A stretch of DNA of 20,494 nucleotides from JABMRF01 sp964434235 (lineage in GTDB: Bacteria > Patescibacteriota > Patescibacteriia > UBA11705 > JABHMO01). This document shows, piece by piece, positions 6,545 through 13,647 of this stretch. The position numbers and the translations under genes were made by a program. The notes beneath the pieces were generated by a model. That model ran no database searches. It was not told the DNA's origin and saw nothing but the letters and a program-made list of their open reading frames with translations. The stretch lies in assembly GCA_964434235.1 (NCBI GenBank), contig CAYSUN010000021.1:1-20494 (forward strand), in the 5' to 3' direction. Numbering within the stretch: position 1 is the stretch's first letter; every line of letters starts with the position of its first letter.

Positions 6545-7261
6545 TTATTTAGTAGAAATTTTCCAAAGTAATTGAAAGTATTCCCGATAGTTATCAGCAA
6601 TTTTTTTGTTTTTAATTAAAAAAGCGATCGGTAAATTTTCCCAAAGAATGTGACCAACAATATTGCCTGAAATCCATAGAACCAAAGGTGAGGCAGGGAA
6701 ATTTTCAGGTAGGAATTTTAAATGATCAACTGTTTCTAATGTTTCAGTTTTGTGTTCACGTGCTTGCGGTTGGGCAATGGCAAAATGAGTAATGTTTTTT
6801 TTATCTTTGGCTTTTTTTAATACAGGGATGGAACTTTTGTATTTTGTGGGAAAAGTAAAAGTAGCACCGATTAAGTAAACATCTTCACCTTGGTCAATAA
6901 TCATTTTGTAAACATCTAGCATGCCTTGTTCGCCAGAGAAAATTAATGTTTCAGAAGGGCTGGATATTTTTTGTGATTTAATTTCCTTGATAACATCCTT
7001 AGCAATTTCTTCTTGTGATTTTAAGTTTTGAATAATTGGTTCAGGATTCAGAAGGCTATAATAAAAAACGCCCTTTTTTGTAATCCTTCCGACAAGTTTT
7101 TTTGCAATAAGATCATCAAGTGCTCGGTAAACAATGTTTCGGTGAAATCCAGTTGTTTTAATAAGTGGCCCGACTTTGGACTCTCCTAACTCAAGAAGAG
7201 CAATGTAAACATCAGCTTGATTTGAAGTAAAATTTAAGTTTAGTAATTTTTCCTTAAGCAT
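6545..7261 (-). CDS. TrmB-family transcriptional regulator
   Basis: 238 aa. Residues 1-70 form a winged helix-turn-helix of TrmB type (LNFTSNQADVYIALLELGESKVGPL, split by the usual turn, then FHRNIVYRALDDLIAKKLV as recognition region). A short coiled coil follows (70-95), then an alpha/beta effector domain (about 100-238) with LIFSGEQGML and FLPENFPASPLVLWI. TrmB proteins usually sense sugars or metabolites; the ligand here is unknown. The ATG at 7261 has no Shine-Dalgarno. Its promoter appears to lie at 7529-7501, giving a ~235-nt leader with GC-rich hairpins. It diverges from the small membrane protein cluster, which it may control. No NAD operator is present at its promoter. Confidence 0.87.
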   Translation of the reverse strand: MLKEKLLNLNFTSNQADVYIALLELGESKVGPLIKTTGFHRNIVYRALDDLIAKKLVGRITKKGVFYYSLLNPEPIIQNLKSQEEIAKDVIKEIKSQKISSPSETLIFSGEQGMLDVYKMIIDQGEDVYLIGATFTFPTKYKSSIPVLKKAKDKKNITHFAIAQPQAREHKTETLETVDHLKFLPENFPASPLVLWISGNIVGHILWENLPIAFLIKNKKIADNYREYFQLLWKISTK

Positions 7262-7313
7262 ATATTTTTAGTGTGTTATTTGTATTTTAAGATTGTATTT
7301 TGTGTTGAAGCTC

Positions 7314-7410
7314 TCTCTGTTGAAGCTGCCCGTAGGCCGGCCGGCCGCCAGGCCATAGTAGACCCCTCCCGCTATGAGTTGTTGCTGGGAGGGGGTTGGA
7401 GGAGGGTAGT
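7314..7410 (-). repeat. GC-rich palindromic island in the trmB leader
   Basis: A GC-rich block in an AT-rich intergenic region. It contains tandem GGCC units (about 7334-7353) and an 8-bp perfect palindrome CCCCTCCC / GGGAGGGG with a 16-nt loop (about 7362-7394). It looks like a mobile or dispersed palindromic repeat of REP or MITE type, but no second copy of this block is in the window. It would be transcribed as part of the regulator's leader. The open frame across it (7271-7459) looks spurious. Confidence 0.45.
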
Positions 7411-7500
7411 TCTTGGTGAACTTTCCGTCACATTTTTTGTTGCAACATCTGATTGCTAATTTTAGGGAAATGTTTATATTAAAGTAGATGACTTATCTTT

Positions 7501-7529
7501 ATTTTAGCAAAATTTTACTTGTTTGTCAA
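7501..7529 (-). promoter_or_regulatory. promoter of the TrmB-like regulator gene
   Basis: On the minus strand TTGACA (7529-7524), 17-bp spacer, TAAAAT (7506-7501). Nothing closer to the gene is as good. Confidence 0.65.
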
Positions 7530-7549
7530 TAAGTGTCACTACAAATGTA

Positions 7550-7578
7550 TTGACATTTTGTATTTTGTATAGTATAAT
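7550..7578 (+). promoter_or_regulatory. consensus promoter of the small membrane protein cluster
   Basis: TTGACA at 7550-7555, 17-bp spacer, TATAAT at 7573-7578. It diverges from the regulator promoter at 7501-7529, with 20 bp between the two -35 boxes. Confidence 0.85.
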
Positions 7579-7617
7579 TAAATCTTTAGTTCGTTGACAA
7601 TAAAAAGGAGAATAGCC

Positions 7618-7836
7618 ATGTCTAATAGTAAACAAGAAAAACCAATGACGTTTTTGTTTGTTTTTCCAATGTTTTGTGTTCTTCTAATGCTTTACGCTGC
7701 GTTTCAAGGTGGGTTTGAGTATTTTCTTGACAAAACCTTTCTACATAAAAATGCTCAAATACATGAAGACCTTAACCTCGAGATTAAAAAATTAAATAAC
7801 CGTATTGAAAAACTGGAGGCTGATCATGATCAATAA
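7618..7836 (+). CDS. small single-pass membrane protein with coiled coil, 72 aa
   Basis: The ATG at 7618 has AAGGAG 7 nt upstream. A short charged N-terminus precedes one membrane helix (about residues 11-33, TFLFVFPMFCVLLMLYAAF), and the C-terminus is a predicted coiled coil (LNLEIKKLNNRIEKLEADHD). I do not recognise the family. The next gene starts inside its last codons, so the products are probably made in fixed proportion and may form a membrane complex. Confidence 0.7.
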   Translation: MSNSKQEKPMTFLFVFPMFCVLLMLYAAFQGGFEYFLDKTFLHKNAQIHEDLNLEIKKLNNRIEKLEADHDQ

Positions 7837-8056
7837 AATATTGTATGTGATTTCTTCTATTAGTTTAGTTATAGTAATGATTATGATATGTCTGAGTATC
7901 ATAAATTTAATTATGCCAATGAGCTGGTATGATGCGGTTTTTCCGTACGCGATCTCTAGTTTGTGGATATGGCTTTTGTGCATTTATTTTATTCTTTATC
8001 TTCGGGGTAGGAAAAGAAGAAAAGTAGAGGAAAATCATAAAAATGAACGTCATTAA
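7826..8056 (+). CDS. small two-helix membrane protein, 76 aa
   Basis: I chose the ATG at 7826, with GGAGG 6 nt upstream, over an earlier in-frame ATG at 7805. It overlaps the previous gene by 11 nt. There are two hydrophobic helices (about residues 4-27 and 38-60), then a basic tail (LRGRKRRKVEENHKNE) that is probably cytoplasmic. Unknown family; its place between two other small membrane genes suggests joint function. Confidence 0.7.
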   Translation: MINKILYVISSISLVIVMIMICLSIINLIMPMSWYDAVFPYAISSLWIWLLCIYFILYLRGRKRRKVEENHKNERH

Positions 8057-8450
8057 AGTACCTAAAAGAGGAATCTACAAATACATGACTTGGCATTTCT
8101 ATGCATTAGTAATAGCGCTTATCTCTTTTACTATTGGTTTTGTCTTAAAATATTCAGGACCATATGCAGTTTATTGCTACTTGATTCCAGTATTGATGCT
8201 CTGGCTTCCAGTTGTGCGCAAAACTGAAATTTCTAATGCTGAGGCGATGGATTTTGTTGGTTTGTATGTGCTTTGGCCGATTATGATTTTTAATGATTAT
8301 TATATTATCTCACATGAAATGCAATTAGATAACAGCTATAAGGTGCCATTTATGGTTTTGATTGCTCTTGTTGTAATTATATGTTTGTCAGAACATCCTC
8401 CTTTAGATTATGAAATGATATTTGAAGATGAAGATAAGGATAAAGAATGA
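8043..8450 (+). CDS. membrane protein, 135 aa
   Basis: It starts 14 nt inside the previous gene, with AGAGG upstream. Four hydrophobic segments can be seen (about residues 15-38, 41-57, 74-90 and 105-120), and the C-terminal tail is very acidic (MIFEDEDKDKE). I do not recognise the family. It is the last of three translationally overlapping small membrane genes and ends before a terminator. The adjacent divergent TrmB-like regulator is a candidate controller. Confidence 0.75.
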   Translation: MNVIKVPKRGIYKYMTWHFYALVIALISFTIGFVLKYSGPYAVYCYLIPVLMLWLPVVRKTEISNAEAMDFVGLYVLWPIMIFNDYYIISHEMQLDNSYKVPFMVLIALVVIICLSEHPPLDYEMIFEDEDKDKE

Positions 8451-8521
8451 TAATTTATCATTATATTTTTAAACAAAACTGGAAATCTGTAATTAGAAAA
8501 AAATGTTTTTGCCAAAAATAT

Positions 8522-8556
8522 AACCGTTTCGATATTGTCGGAGCGGTTTTTTGTTT
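8522..8556 (+). terminator. terminator of the membrane protein cluster
   Basis: An 11-bp stem with two G-U pairs (AACCGTTTCGA / TCGGAGCGGTT) followed by a T-run. A weaker AT hairpin (8446-8462) overlaps the stop codon of the last gene. Confidence 0.8.
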
Positions 8557-8607
8557 TAAAATATTTGATAATATTTGTCTAATATTAGCCAGTTATTATA
8601 AAGCCAC

Positions 8608-8636
8608 TTGACAGAGTGTAAAAAGTACACTATTAT
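8608..8636 (+). promoter_or_regulatory. promoter of the phosphatase-kinase-hydrolase-VWA operon
   Basis: TTGACA at 8608-8613, 17-bp spacer, TATTAT at 8631-8636. The spacer is filled by operator 2, exactly as at the pncA promoter. The expected start near 8643 leaves a leader of about 350 nt. Confidence 0.82.
8615..8631 (+). promoter_or_regulatory. NAD operator 2 (putative NrtR site)
   Basis: AGTGTAAAAAGTACACT, both arms perfect, in the same position between -35 and -10 as operator 1. Confidence 0.75.
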
Positions 8637-8642
8637 GAAAGT

Positions 8643-8995
8643 GTAAAACAACGGTGTAGATAATACACTAATTTCCTAAAAATAATAATTGTGTGGAAAA
8701 AATAGTTTTACATTGTTCTTCTCTGTAATTTGCTCCGGCTTTTCGCAAGGAAGAATTTACCTTGATAGTAGAACTTTGACAATATAAATGAATTTATTTT
8801 TTATGTGTTTTGTTAGAATTAGACGAACATAAATAGCAGTGCGGGGTTTGGGGTGGAACATTGAGCCGTGCTAAGAATTGAGTGCTAAAAAAAGCAGGTT
8901 GCGAATTGTGGAACCCCAGGACTTTTGGGTACTTTTGGTCACAAAAGTACCACACCGTAGGACAACTCTAAAGTAAATTTAAAGGAGAATAGATA
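8643..8995 (+). promoter_or_regulatory. long structured leader of the accessory module
   Basis: About 350 nt with no gene. Visible structure: a perfect 10-bp hairpin GGTACTTTTG / CAAAAGTACC with GTCA loop (8928-8951), and two competing partners for one strand, since AACCCCA at 8912-8918 can pair either with GGGGTT (8843-8848) or with TGGGGT (8849-8854). The heptamer GTGGAAC is repeated. The gene's AAGGAG is near 8983. This could be an RNA switch or a palindromic repeat insertion; I cannot match it to a known NAD riboswitch. Confidence 0.4.
8653..8669 (+). promoter_or_regulatory. NAD operator 3 (second site of the module)
   Basis: GGTGTAGATAATACACT: one arm perfect, one with a single mismatch. 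It is centred 38 bp after operator 2, just past the expected transcription start, so two dimers could bind cooperatively or the second could act as a roadblock. Confidence 0.6.
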
Positions 8996-9751
8996 ATGCT
9001 TGATAATTTTGTTGTGCAAGGTGGTTCAGTTATTGGTTCTCATCATCACAAAAATTTCAAAAACAACCAAGATGCTTGGCACATTGAGACAACGGAGCAC
9101 TCCATTATTGGTTTAGTTGGCGATGGCTGTGGTTCGGGTCAGTATTCTGAGGTTGGCGCGCAACTTGGAGTTCGTTTTATGGCAAATTATTTGCAAAATC
9201 TTAGTCAAGGTTGGGCAAATGAACTTCCATGTGATTGGGAGTATTTTCTAAACGATGCTGTAAAACAGTTTTTATTCAAATTGCAAAGTTTTAATCAGTT
9301 TTGTGGTTTATGTGAAAAAGATGTTTATAATTATTGGCTGTTTACTATTCTTGGTTTTGTTGTAACAGAAAAAACAACAGTAGTATTTAGCTTTGGTGAT
9401 GGTCTAGTTTCATTGAATAATAATGTAGAAGAAATTGATCAAAACAATGAACCACATTATTTAAGCTATGGAACAAGTAAAGTGAAAATTCATCACTTAG
9501 TATCAACTGATGATGTACAAAGTTTGTGGATTGCCACAGACGGTTTAGCTGAATTGCTGGAAAAAAGTGACCAAGAAATTTCTTTGCTTGGTAAGGAATG
9601 GAAAGTTAAAGAGTTAGTTGATTTTGAACAAGGAGAAAAGTATTTAGTTAATAAGTCCTTAGTGCAAAAAAGATTAAATGTTTTTGGTCACAATCATAAG
9701 TTATTGTATGACGACTCAACCGTAATTCTTTTACGTCGAAAGGGGGAATAG
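8996..9751 (+). CDS. PP2C-type serine/threonine phosphatase
   Basis: 251 aa, with AAAGGAG upstream of the ATG. It carries the PP2C metal-binding motifs in order: NQDAW (24-28), VGDGCGS (41-47; D43 and G44), a central FGDG, IATDGLAEL and, near the C-terminus, DDSTVILL. These acidic residues hold the two metal ions used to remove phosphate from Ser/Thr. There is no membrane segment, so it is cytoplasmic. The kinase gene starts 2 nt after its stop. With the kinase and the VWA gene it matches the TerY-P triad (VWA protein, PP2C, kinase with zinc ribbon) known from tellurite-resistance-type gene clusters; the match is by domain content. It is the first gene of an operon under two NAD operators. 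Confidence 0.9.
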   Translation: MLDNFVVQGGSVIGSHHHKNFKNNQDAWHIETTEHSIIGLVGDGCGSGQYSEVGAQLGVRFMANYLQNLSQGWANELPCDWEYFLNDAVKQFLFKLQSFNQFCGLCEKDVYNYWLFTILGFVVTEKTTVVFSFGDGLVSLNNNVEEIDQNNEPHYLSYGTSKVKIHHLVSTDDVQSLWIATDGLAELLEKSDQEISLLGKEWKVKELVDFEQGEKYLVNKSLVQKRLNVFGHNHKLLYDDSTVILLRRKGE

Positions 9752-9753
9752 TA

Positions 9754-11571
9754 ATGGATGCTTTTGTTGAAGGCAAAAAAATCCGTCTATCTCCAAAAGA
9801 TATTTTGGGAACTGGCGGAGAAGCACAAGTTTTTTCTTGGCAAGACAAAGCAGTGAAAATTTTTCACAAACCTGAGTCGAGTTGGGACAAAAATCAGTTA
9901 GCTCTTTGGCAGATGATGCAGAGAATTAAATTAGAAAAGTTAAAAAGATTTCCTCAAAATTTACCAAGTAATGTGATTGCACCATCCGCTTTAGCTAAGA
10001 ATGCGAATGGAGAAATAATTGGTTATGTTATGCCAAAAATTTCTGGTGCTGAAGCTGTGTACATGCTTTCACAAAAGAACTTTAGGCAAGGTGCAATTAA
10101 TAATTCTGAAATTCTGGAAATTTTTTATGACTTGGGTCAGGCTGTCATTGGTTTGCATGGTAGAAGCGTAATCATTGGTGACTTTAATGATTTGAATGTT
10201 TTATTCAAAGATAAAAAAAGTTATTTAATTGACGCTGATAGTATGCAGTTTGCTGGCTTGCCTTGTGTGGTGGCAACTGAAAGATTTCTTGATCCACTTT
10301 TGTTTGGACAAGACTTTTCTTCCCGACCAGTTTTTACTTGTGAAAGTGATTATTATGCTTTTGCAGTTATGTTGTTTCAAAGTCTTTTATATGTTCATCC
10401 TTATGGTGGTGTTCATAAAGATTTCAAAACAATGTTTCGTCGAGCGGAAAGTGCCATCTCAGTTTTTAACGATCAAGTTAGATATCCCAAAGCGGCAATC
10501 CATTATAAGGTTTTACCTGATGAATTACTTGATTATTTTCAACGATTGTTTGATAAGAAACAAAGGATAAAACTAGATCTTAATTTGCTCAGAACAATTC
10601 GTTGGACTCAGTGTACAAAGTGTGGTGTTTATCACGCTCGTCGTGTTTGTCCGACTTGTCAGCAAAGAGATCCAGCTTTAGTGCAAGCAACTGTTATTTA
10701 TGGTAATTGCACAGCGACTAGAGTTTTCCAAACTAGTGGAAGAATTATTTTGGCAGAGTTGCAAGGAAATTCTTTGAATTATATTTACGAAGAAGACAAT
10801 ACTATTCGCCGAGAAAATAGACAAAAGGTGCTTTTAGAAAAAGCTGATCGAACAATGCGTTTTTCTCTTATGGGAGATCGTACTTTGGTTGGTTCTGAAA
10901 AAAAGATTGCCATAATTCGTAGTGAAAAAGTCGAACAAGTTATTGAAGTTGGTAAGCTCGGACAGTGGCCAATGTTTGCCAGTAATCAGTCTGATTTCTT
11001 TACGCTATCTGGTGATTATTTGGCTAAAAACGATCAAGAAATTGTTGGACAGATTTTGGAAAATCAGACTTGGTTCAAGGTTGGTCCAAATTTCGGCTTT
11101 GGCTTTTATCGAGTTGGATTGAAAACAATTTATTTTGTATTCGATGCTCACAAAGGTTTTTTGAACGACAATGTTCAGTTGCCAGAAATTAAGGGTCAGC
11201 TAGTTGATGCAGAATGTTATTTTTCTCATGAGAAAGTTTTGTTTACTTTGTCGCGAATGGAAAATGGAAAAAAAATAAATGCAATTTATTTACTCGACAA
11301 AAACGGTAAATTAATTGCTGAGCGAGAGGAGGAGGCTGATAATAGTCGTTCATTAAAAACAATTCGAGGCAAAACAATTGGTGGAGGTAATGTGCTTTGT
11401 TCTACAGATGACGGTTTGCTTCTTCTTAAACCTGAAAATGGTTACTTTGTTGAAGCTAAACTTTTTTCTGACACAGAAAAGTTTGTTGATGAATCTTGTG
11501 AACTTATTTCTGGCGCTGGAGGTGTTTATGTAATTTCACAAAAAGAGATTCGGTTGCTTCGACTTGACTAG
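9754..11571 (+). CDS. atypical protein kinase with zinc ribbon and C-terminal beta-rich domain
   Basis: 605 aa. The kinase domain (about 12-285) shows a glycine loop GTGGEAQVF (19-27), lysine K35 in AVKIF, a catalytic loop IGDFNDLN (D143, N148; no HRD) and DAD (160-162) in place of DFG. The GDxNxxN loop recurs in the diverged kinases of TerY-type triads. A zinc ribbon follows (C287, C290, C299, C302). Residues 310-605 are a repetitive beta-rich region that could be a propeller-like sensor or scaffold; no ligand can be named. It is coupled to the PP2C gene, 83 nt before the long hydrolase gene. The codon use is AT-rich compared with the two genes that follow. Kinase activity is likely but unproven. 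Confidence 0.85.
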   Translation: MDAFVEGKKIRLSPKDILGTGGEAQVFSWQDKAVKIFHKPESSWDKNQLALWQMMQRIKLEKLKRFPQNLPSNVIAPSALAKNANGEIIGYVMPKISGAEAVYMLSQKNFRQGAINNSEILEIFYDLGQAVIGLHGRSVIIGDFNDLNVLFKDKKSYLIDADSMQFAGLPCVVATERFLDPLLFGQDFSSRPVFTCESDYYAFAVMLFQSLLYVHPYGGVHKDFKTMFRRAESAISVFNDQVRYPKAAIHYKVLPDELLDYFQRLFDKKQRIKLDLNLLRTIRWTQCTKCGVYHARRVCPTCQQRDPALVQATVIYGNCTATRVFQTSGRIILAELQGNSLNYIYEEDNTIRRENRQKVLLEKADRTMRFSLMGDRTLVGSEKKIAIIRSEKVEQVIEVGKLGQWPMFASNQSDFFTLSGDYLAKNDQEIVGQILENQTWFKVGPNFGFGFYRVGLKTIYFVFDAHKGFLNDNVQLPEIKGQLVDAECYFSHEKVLFTLSRMENGKKINAIYLLDKNGKLIAEREEEADNSRSLKTIRGKTIGGGNVLCSTDDGLLLLKPENGYFVEAKLFSDTEKFVDESCELISGAGGVYVISQKEIRLLRLD

Positions 11572-11654
11572 GAGATAGCAAGTTGTTGAAAGTTTTGGTA
11601 GTTGATGTTTTGGTAGAACTGTCCTTTTAACTTTTCGAACTTAGGAGAATCCAA

Positions 11655-12650
11655 ATGAGTAAAACTAACGTTCTTCCGTTTCCGAGTTTTTATGATGCTA
11701 ATAAAGTTAGCGATCTGTACATGGCTCGAAAGGCAATGATTGCCGAAGAGGCTGTAGAGTATGCTAAGAATAATGGAATTACTTCAGCAGCTGATGACAA
11801 ATTCAAGATTGCAGTTTTCGGCATTGATGTTCAGAATGATTTTTGTCTACCTCAGGGAAGTTTGTTTGTGCCGGGAGCTGTGGAAGACAGCATGCGTCTG
11901 TGTGAGTTTATTTATCGAAATCTGAACAAGATTACGGAGATGCATTTTTCTTTGGATACGCACAAAGTTTTTCAGATTTTTCATCCGTCTTTTTGGACGG
12001 AGACGGCTACTGGCAAACATCCAGCGCCGTTTACGTTGATTTTCGTTGCAGACATCAAGAGTGGAAAGTACGTTCCAGCGCTTTATCCGCATGAGTGTAT
12101 CGCTTATTGCGAAGAGCTTGAAAAAACCGGCAAGTACGTTTTGTGCATTTGGCCATATCATACCATGCTTGGTTGTGTTGGACATGCCATGGTGCCAGCA
12201 GTTTTTGAAGCGGCTATGTTCCATGCGATTGCTCGGAAAAAGCAGACTAAATTTGAAACCAAGGGAATTCATCCTTTGACTGAGAATTATTCTGTGCTTT
12301 CACCGGAAGTCAAGAATGTGGCTGGTCGAGTTGTTGGCCAGTTTAATACGCGTTTTTTCAAAGCCTTGATGGAGAATGACAGAATCTATATCCCAGGGCA
12401 GGCTTCAAGCCACTGTGTGAAAACCACGATTGAAGATTTACTTCGTGAGATCATGGCGGTTGATCCGAGCTTGGTTGACAAGGTTTACATTCTTGAAGAT
12501 TGTATGTCACCTGTGCCAGCAGTGACTGATCCAACGACTGGTGCAGTGATTGTTGATTTCCCGCAGATGGCTAAGGATGCATTGGATTCTTTCCGCTCCG
12601 CTGGTATGCACGTGGTGAAGTCAACAGACGCTCTTGACATCGCCGCCTGA
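11655..12650 (+). CDS. long nicotinamidase/isochorismatase-family cysteine hydrolase
   Basis: 331 aa, AGGAGA 7 nt before the ATG. The nicotinamidase triad is complete: D58 in GIDVQNDF, K203 in TKGIHPLTENYS and C254 in ASSHCVKTT. Metal ligands are D101, H103 and H110 (SLDTHKVFQIFHPSFW). It is about 120 residues longer than normal PncA: an N-terminal extension of about 50 aa, a longer segment between the metal site and the catalytic Lys, and a longer C-terminus. The retained motifs suggest nicotinamide or a related amide as substrate, but the window already has a standard pncA. It sits between the kinase and VWA genes under the NAD operators, which supports a role in NAD chemistry. It could instead act on a modified nicotinamide or on isochorismate-like substrates. 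Confidence 0.87.
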   Translation: MSKTNVLPFPSFYDANKVSDLYMARKAMIAEEAVEYAKNNGITSAADDKFKIAVFGIDVQNDFCLPQGSLFVPGAVEDSMRLCEFIYRNLNKITEMHFSLDTHKVFQIFHPSFWTETATGKHPAPFTLIFVADIKSGKYVPALYPHECIAYCEELEKTGKYVLCIWPYHTMLGCVGHAMVPAVFEAAMFHAIARKKQTKFETKGIHPLTENYSVLSPEVKNVAGRVVGQFNTRFFKALMENDRIYIPGQASSHCVKTTIEDLLREIMAVDPSLVDKVYILEDCMSPVPAVTDPTTGAVIVDFPQMAKDALDSFRSAGMHVVKSTDALDIAA

Positions 12651-12667
12651 ACCAAAAATAACAAACA

Positions 12668-12691
12668 CTTCTCCGACGTATGTCGGAGAAG
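12668..12691 (+). other. intercistronic hairpin before the VWA gene
   Basis: Perfect 10-bp stem CTTCTCCGAC / GTCGGAGAAG with a GTAT loop, without a T-run. Probably an mRNA-processing or stability element, or a weak attenuator inside the operon. Confidence 0.6.
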
Positions 12692-12772
12692 GTAAATTTC
12701 TTTGTTTGAGTTGACTTTTTGTGGCCAACTTTCAACTTTGACCTTTTAACTTTTAACTCTGTGGAGACTGTT

Positions 12773-13558
12773 ATGAGTAAACCTGACATTGGAACTGTGA
12801 AAAGTGTTTTGGGCTCGGCCGTTGATGATGGAATCATTTCTTTACCTGTCCGTGATCTGATGTGTGTGAGTTTGGATGATCATGTTCTTATGGGGTGTGA
12901 TGGAATGGATCTTGATGAGATCGAGGCGACTGAAGTTACTTTGGTTAGTTTGCTGATTGATGATTCAGGTTCAATGTGTGATGTTGTTGATGCTGTTATA
13001 GATGGTCAAAATTCTATGCTCAAAGCCTTGATTGATTCGAAGCAGAAAGATTCATTTTTGCTTGGCATGTGGGCTTTGAATAGGATTGGCCCTTACCACT
13101 CGTATTTGAAAATTGAAAATGTTGAAAAATTGGACCATGTAAATTATTACCCAGGTGGACATACGCCACTTTTTGATAAGTGGATTGAAACTTTGTCCGC
13201 TAATGTCGCTTACGCTCAGCAACTTCGTGATTCTGGAACCAGTGTGCGGAGCATTGCTGTGGTAATCACTGATGGCCAGGATTTCGGGTCTCGAAAGCAC
13301 ACAGCCAAAGATTGCGCTACGCTCGCGAAAGATCTTTTGGATTCGGAAACATTTGTCTTGGCAATGGTTGGATTGGGCGATCATGGATTCAAAGATGTTG
13401 CCAGAGAAATGGGCTTTCCTGCGGGTGCAGTTCTAGAGGCGGGTAATACTCCGTCTGATGTACGTCGGGTCTTTCAGCTGGTTAGCCAGTCTGTGATTCG
13501 TGCTTCTCAGGTCAAGGTTGATCCGAAAAGTGCACAGAATAATTTCTTTAATCCGTAA
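12773..13558 (+). CDS. TerY-like von Willebrand factor A domain protein
   Basis: 261 aa from the ATG at 12773, which has GTGGAGA upstream; a frame-compatible ATG at 12719 has no site. The VWA domain has a complete metal-ion-dependent adhesion site: DDSGSM (DxSxS), a Thr in GGHTPLFDKW and the Asp of VITDGQDFGS. Such domains hold a divalent metal and bind protein partners. Proteins of this size with a kinase-zinc-ribbon and PP2C as neighbours belong to the TerY-P triad. No signal or membrane segment, so it works in the cytoplasm. It is probably in one transcript with the phosphatase, kinase and hydrolase genes and ends at a terminator. Its partner is presumably a kinase target or the kinase itself (inference). 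Confidence 0.88.
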   Translation: MSKPDIGTVKSVLGSAVDDGIISLPVRDLMCVSLDDHVLMGCDGMDLDEIEATEVTLVSLLIDDSGSMCDVVDAVIDGQNSMLKALIDSKQKDSFLLGMWALNRIGPYHSYLKIENVEKLDHVNYYPGGHTPLFDKWIETLSANVAYAQQLRDSGTSVRSIAVVITDGQDFGSRKHTAKDCATLAKDLLDSETFVLAMVGLGDHGFKDVAREMGFPAGAVLEAGNTPSDVRRVFQLVSQSVIRASQVKVDPKSAQNNFFNP

Positions 13559-13564
13559 AGAAAC

Positions 13565-13606
13565 AAACTCCGTTTTGGCCACGTTCAGAACGGAGTTTTA
13601 TTTTCT
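13565..13606 (+). terminator. terminator after the VWA gene
   Basis: A 10-bp stem AAACTCCGTT / AACGGAGTTT with a 14-nt loop and a T-rich tail. It likely separates the ADP-ribosylglycohydrolase gene partly or fully from the operon. Confidence 0.8.
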
Positions 13607-13633
13607 TGACGAATAACTAGTTCAATGTAAAAT
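13606..13633 (+). promoter_or_regulatory. possible promoter of the ADP-ribosylglycohydrolase gene
   Basis: TTGACG at 13606-13611, 16-bp spacer, TAAAAT at 13628-13633. The start would fall near 13640, nearly on the ribosome-binding site, so the transcript would be almost leaderless. There is no NAD operator here. Confidence 0.4.
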
Positions 13634-13647
13634 AAAAGAGGATGATC

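Noticed and set aside
7271..7459. Open frame of 62 codons across the GC-rich island
   Set aside because: No ribosome-binding site, odd Arg/Gly-rich composition produced by the repeat, and it lies antisense to the regulator's leader.
8446..8462. AT hairpin over the stop of the 135-aa membrane protein gene as main terminator
   Set aside because: It is weak; the stem at 8522-8548 with a T-run is the better candidate.
8843..8951. Known NAD riboswitch in the module leader
   Set aside because: I see pairing potential but cannot match the conserved core of either NAD riboswitch class.
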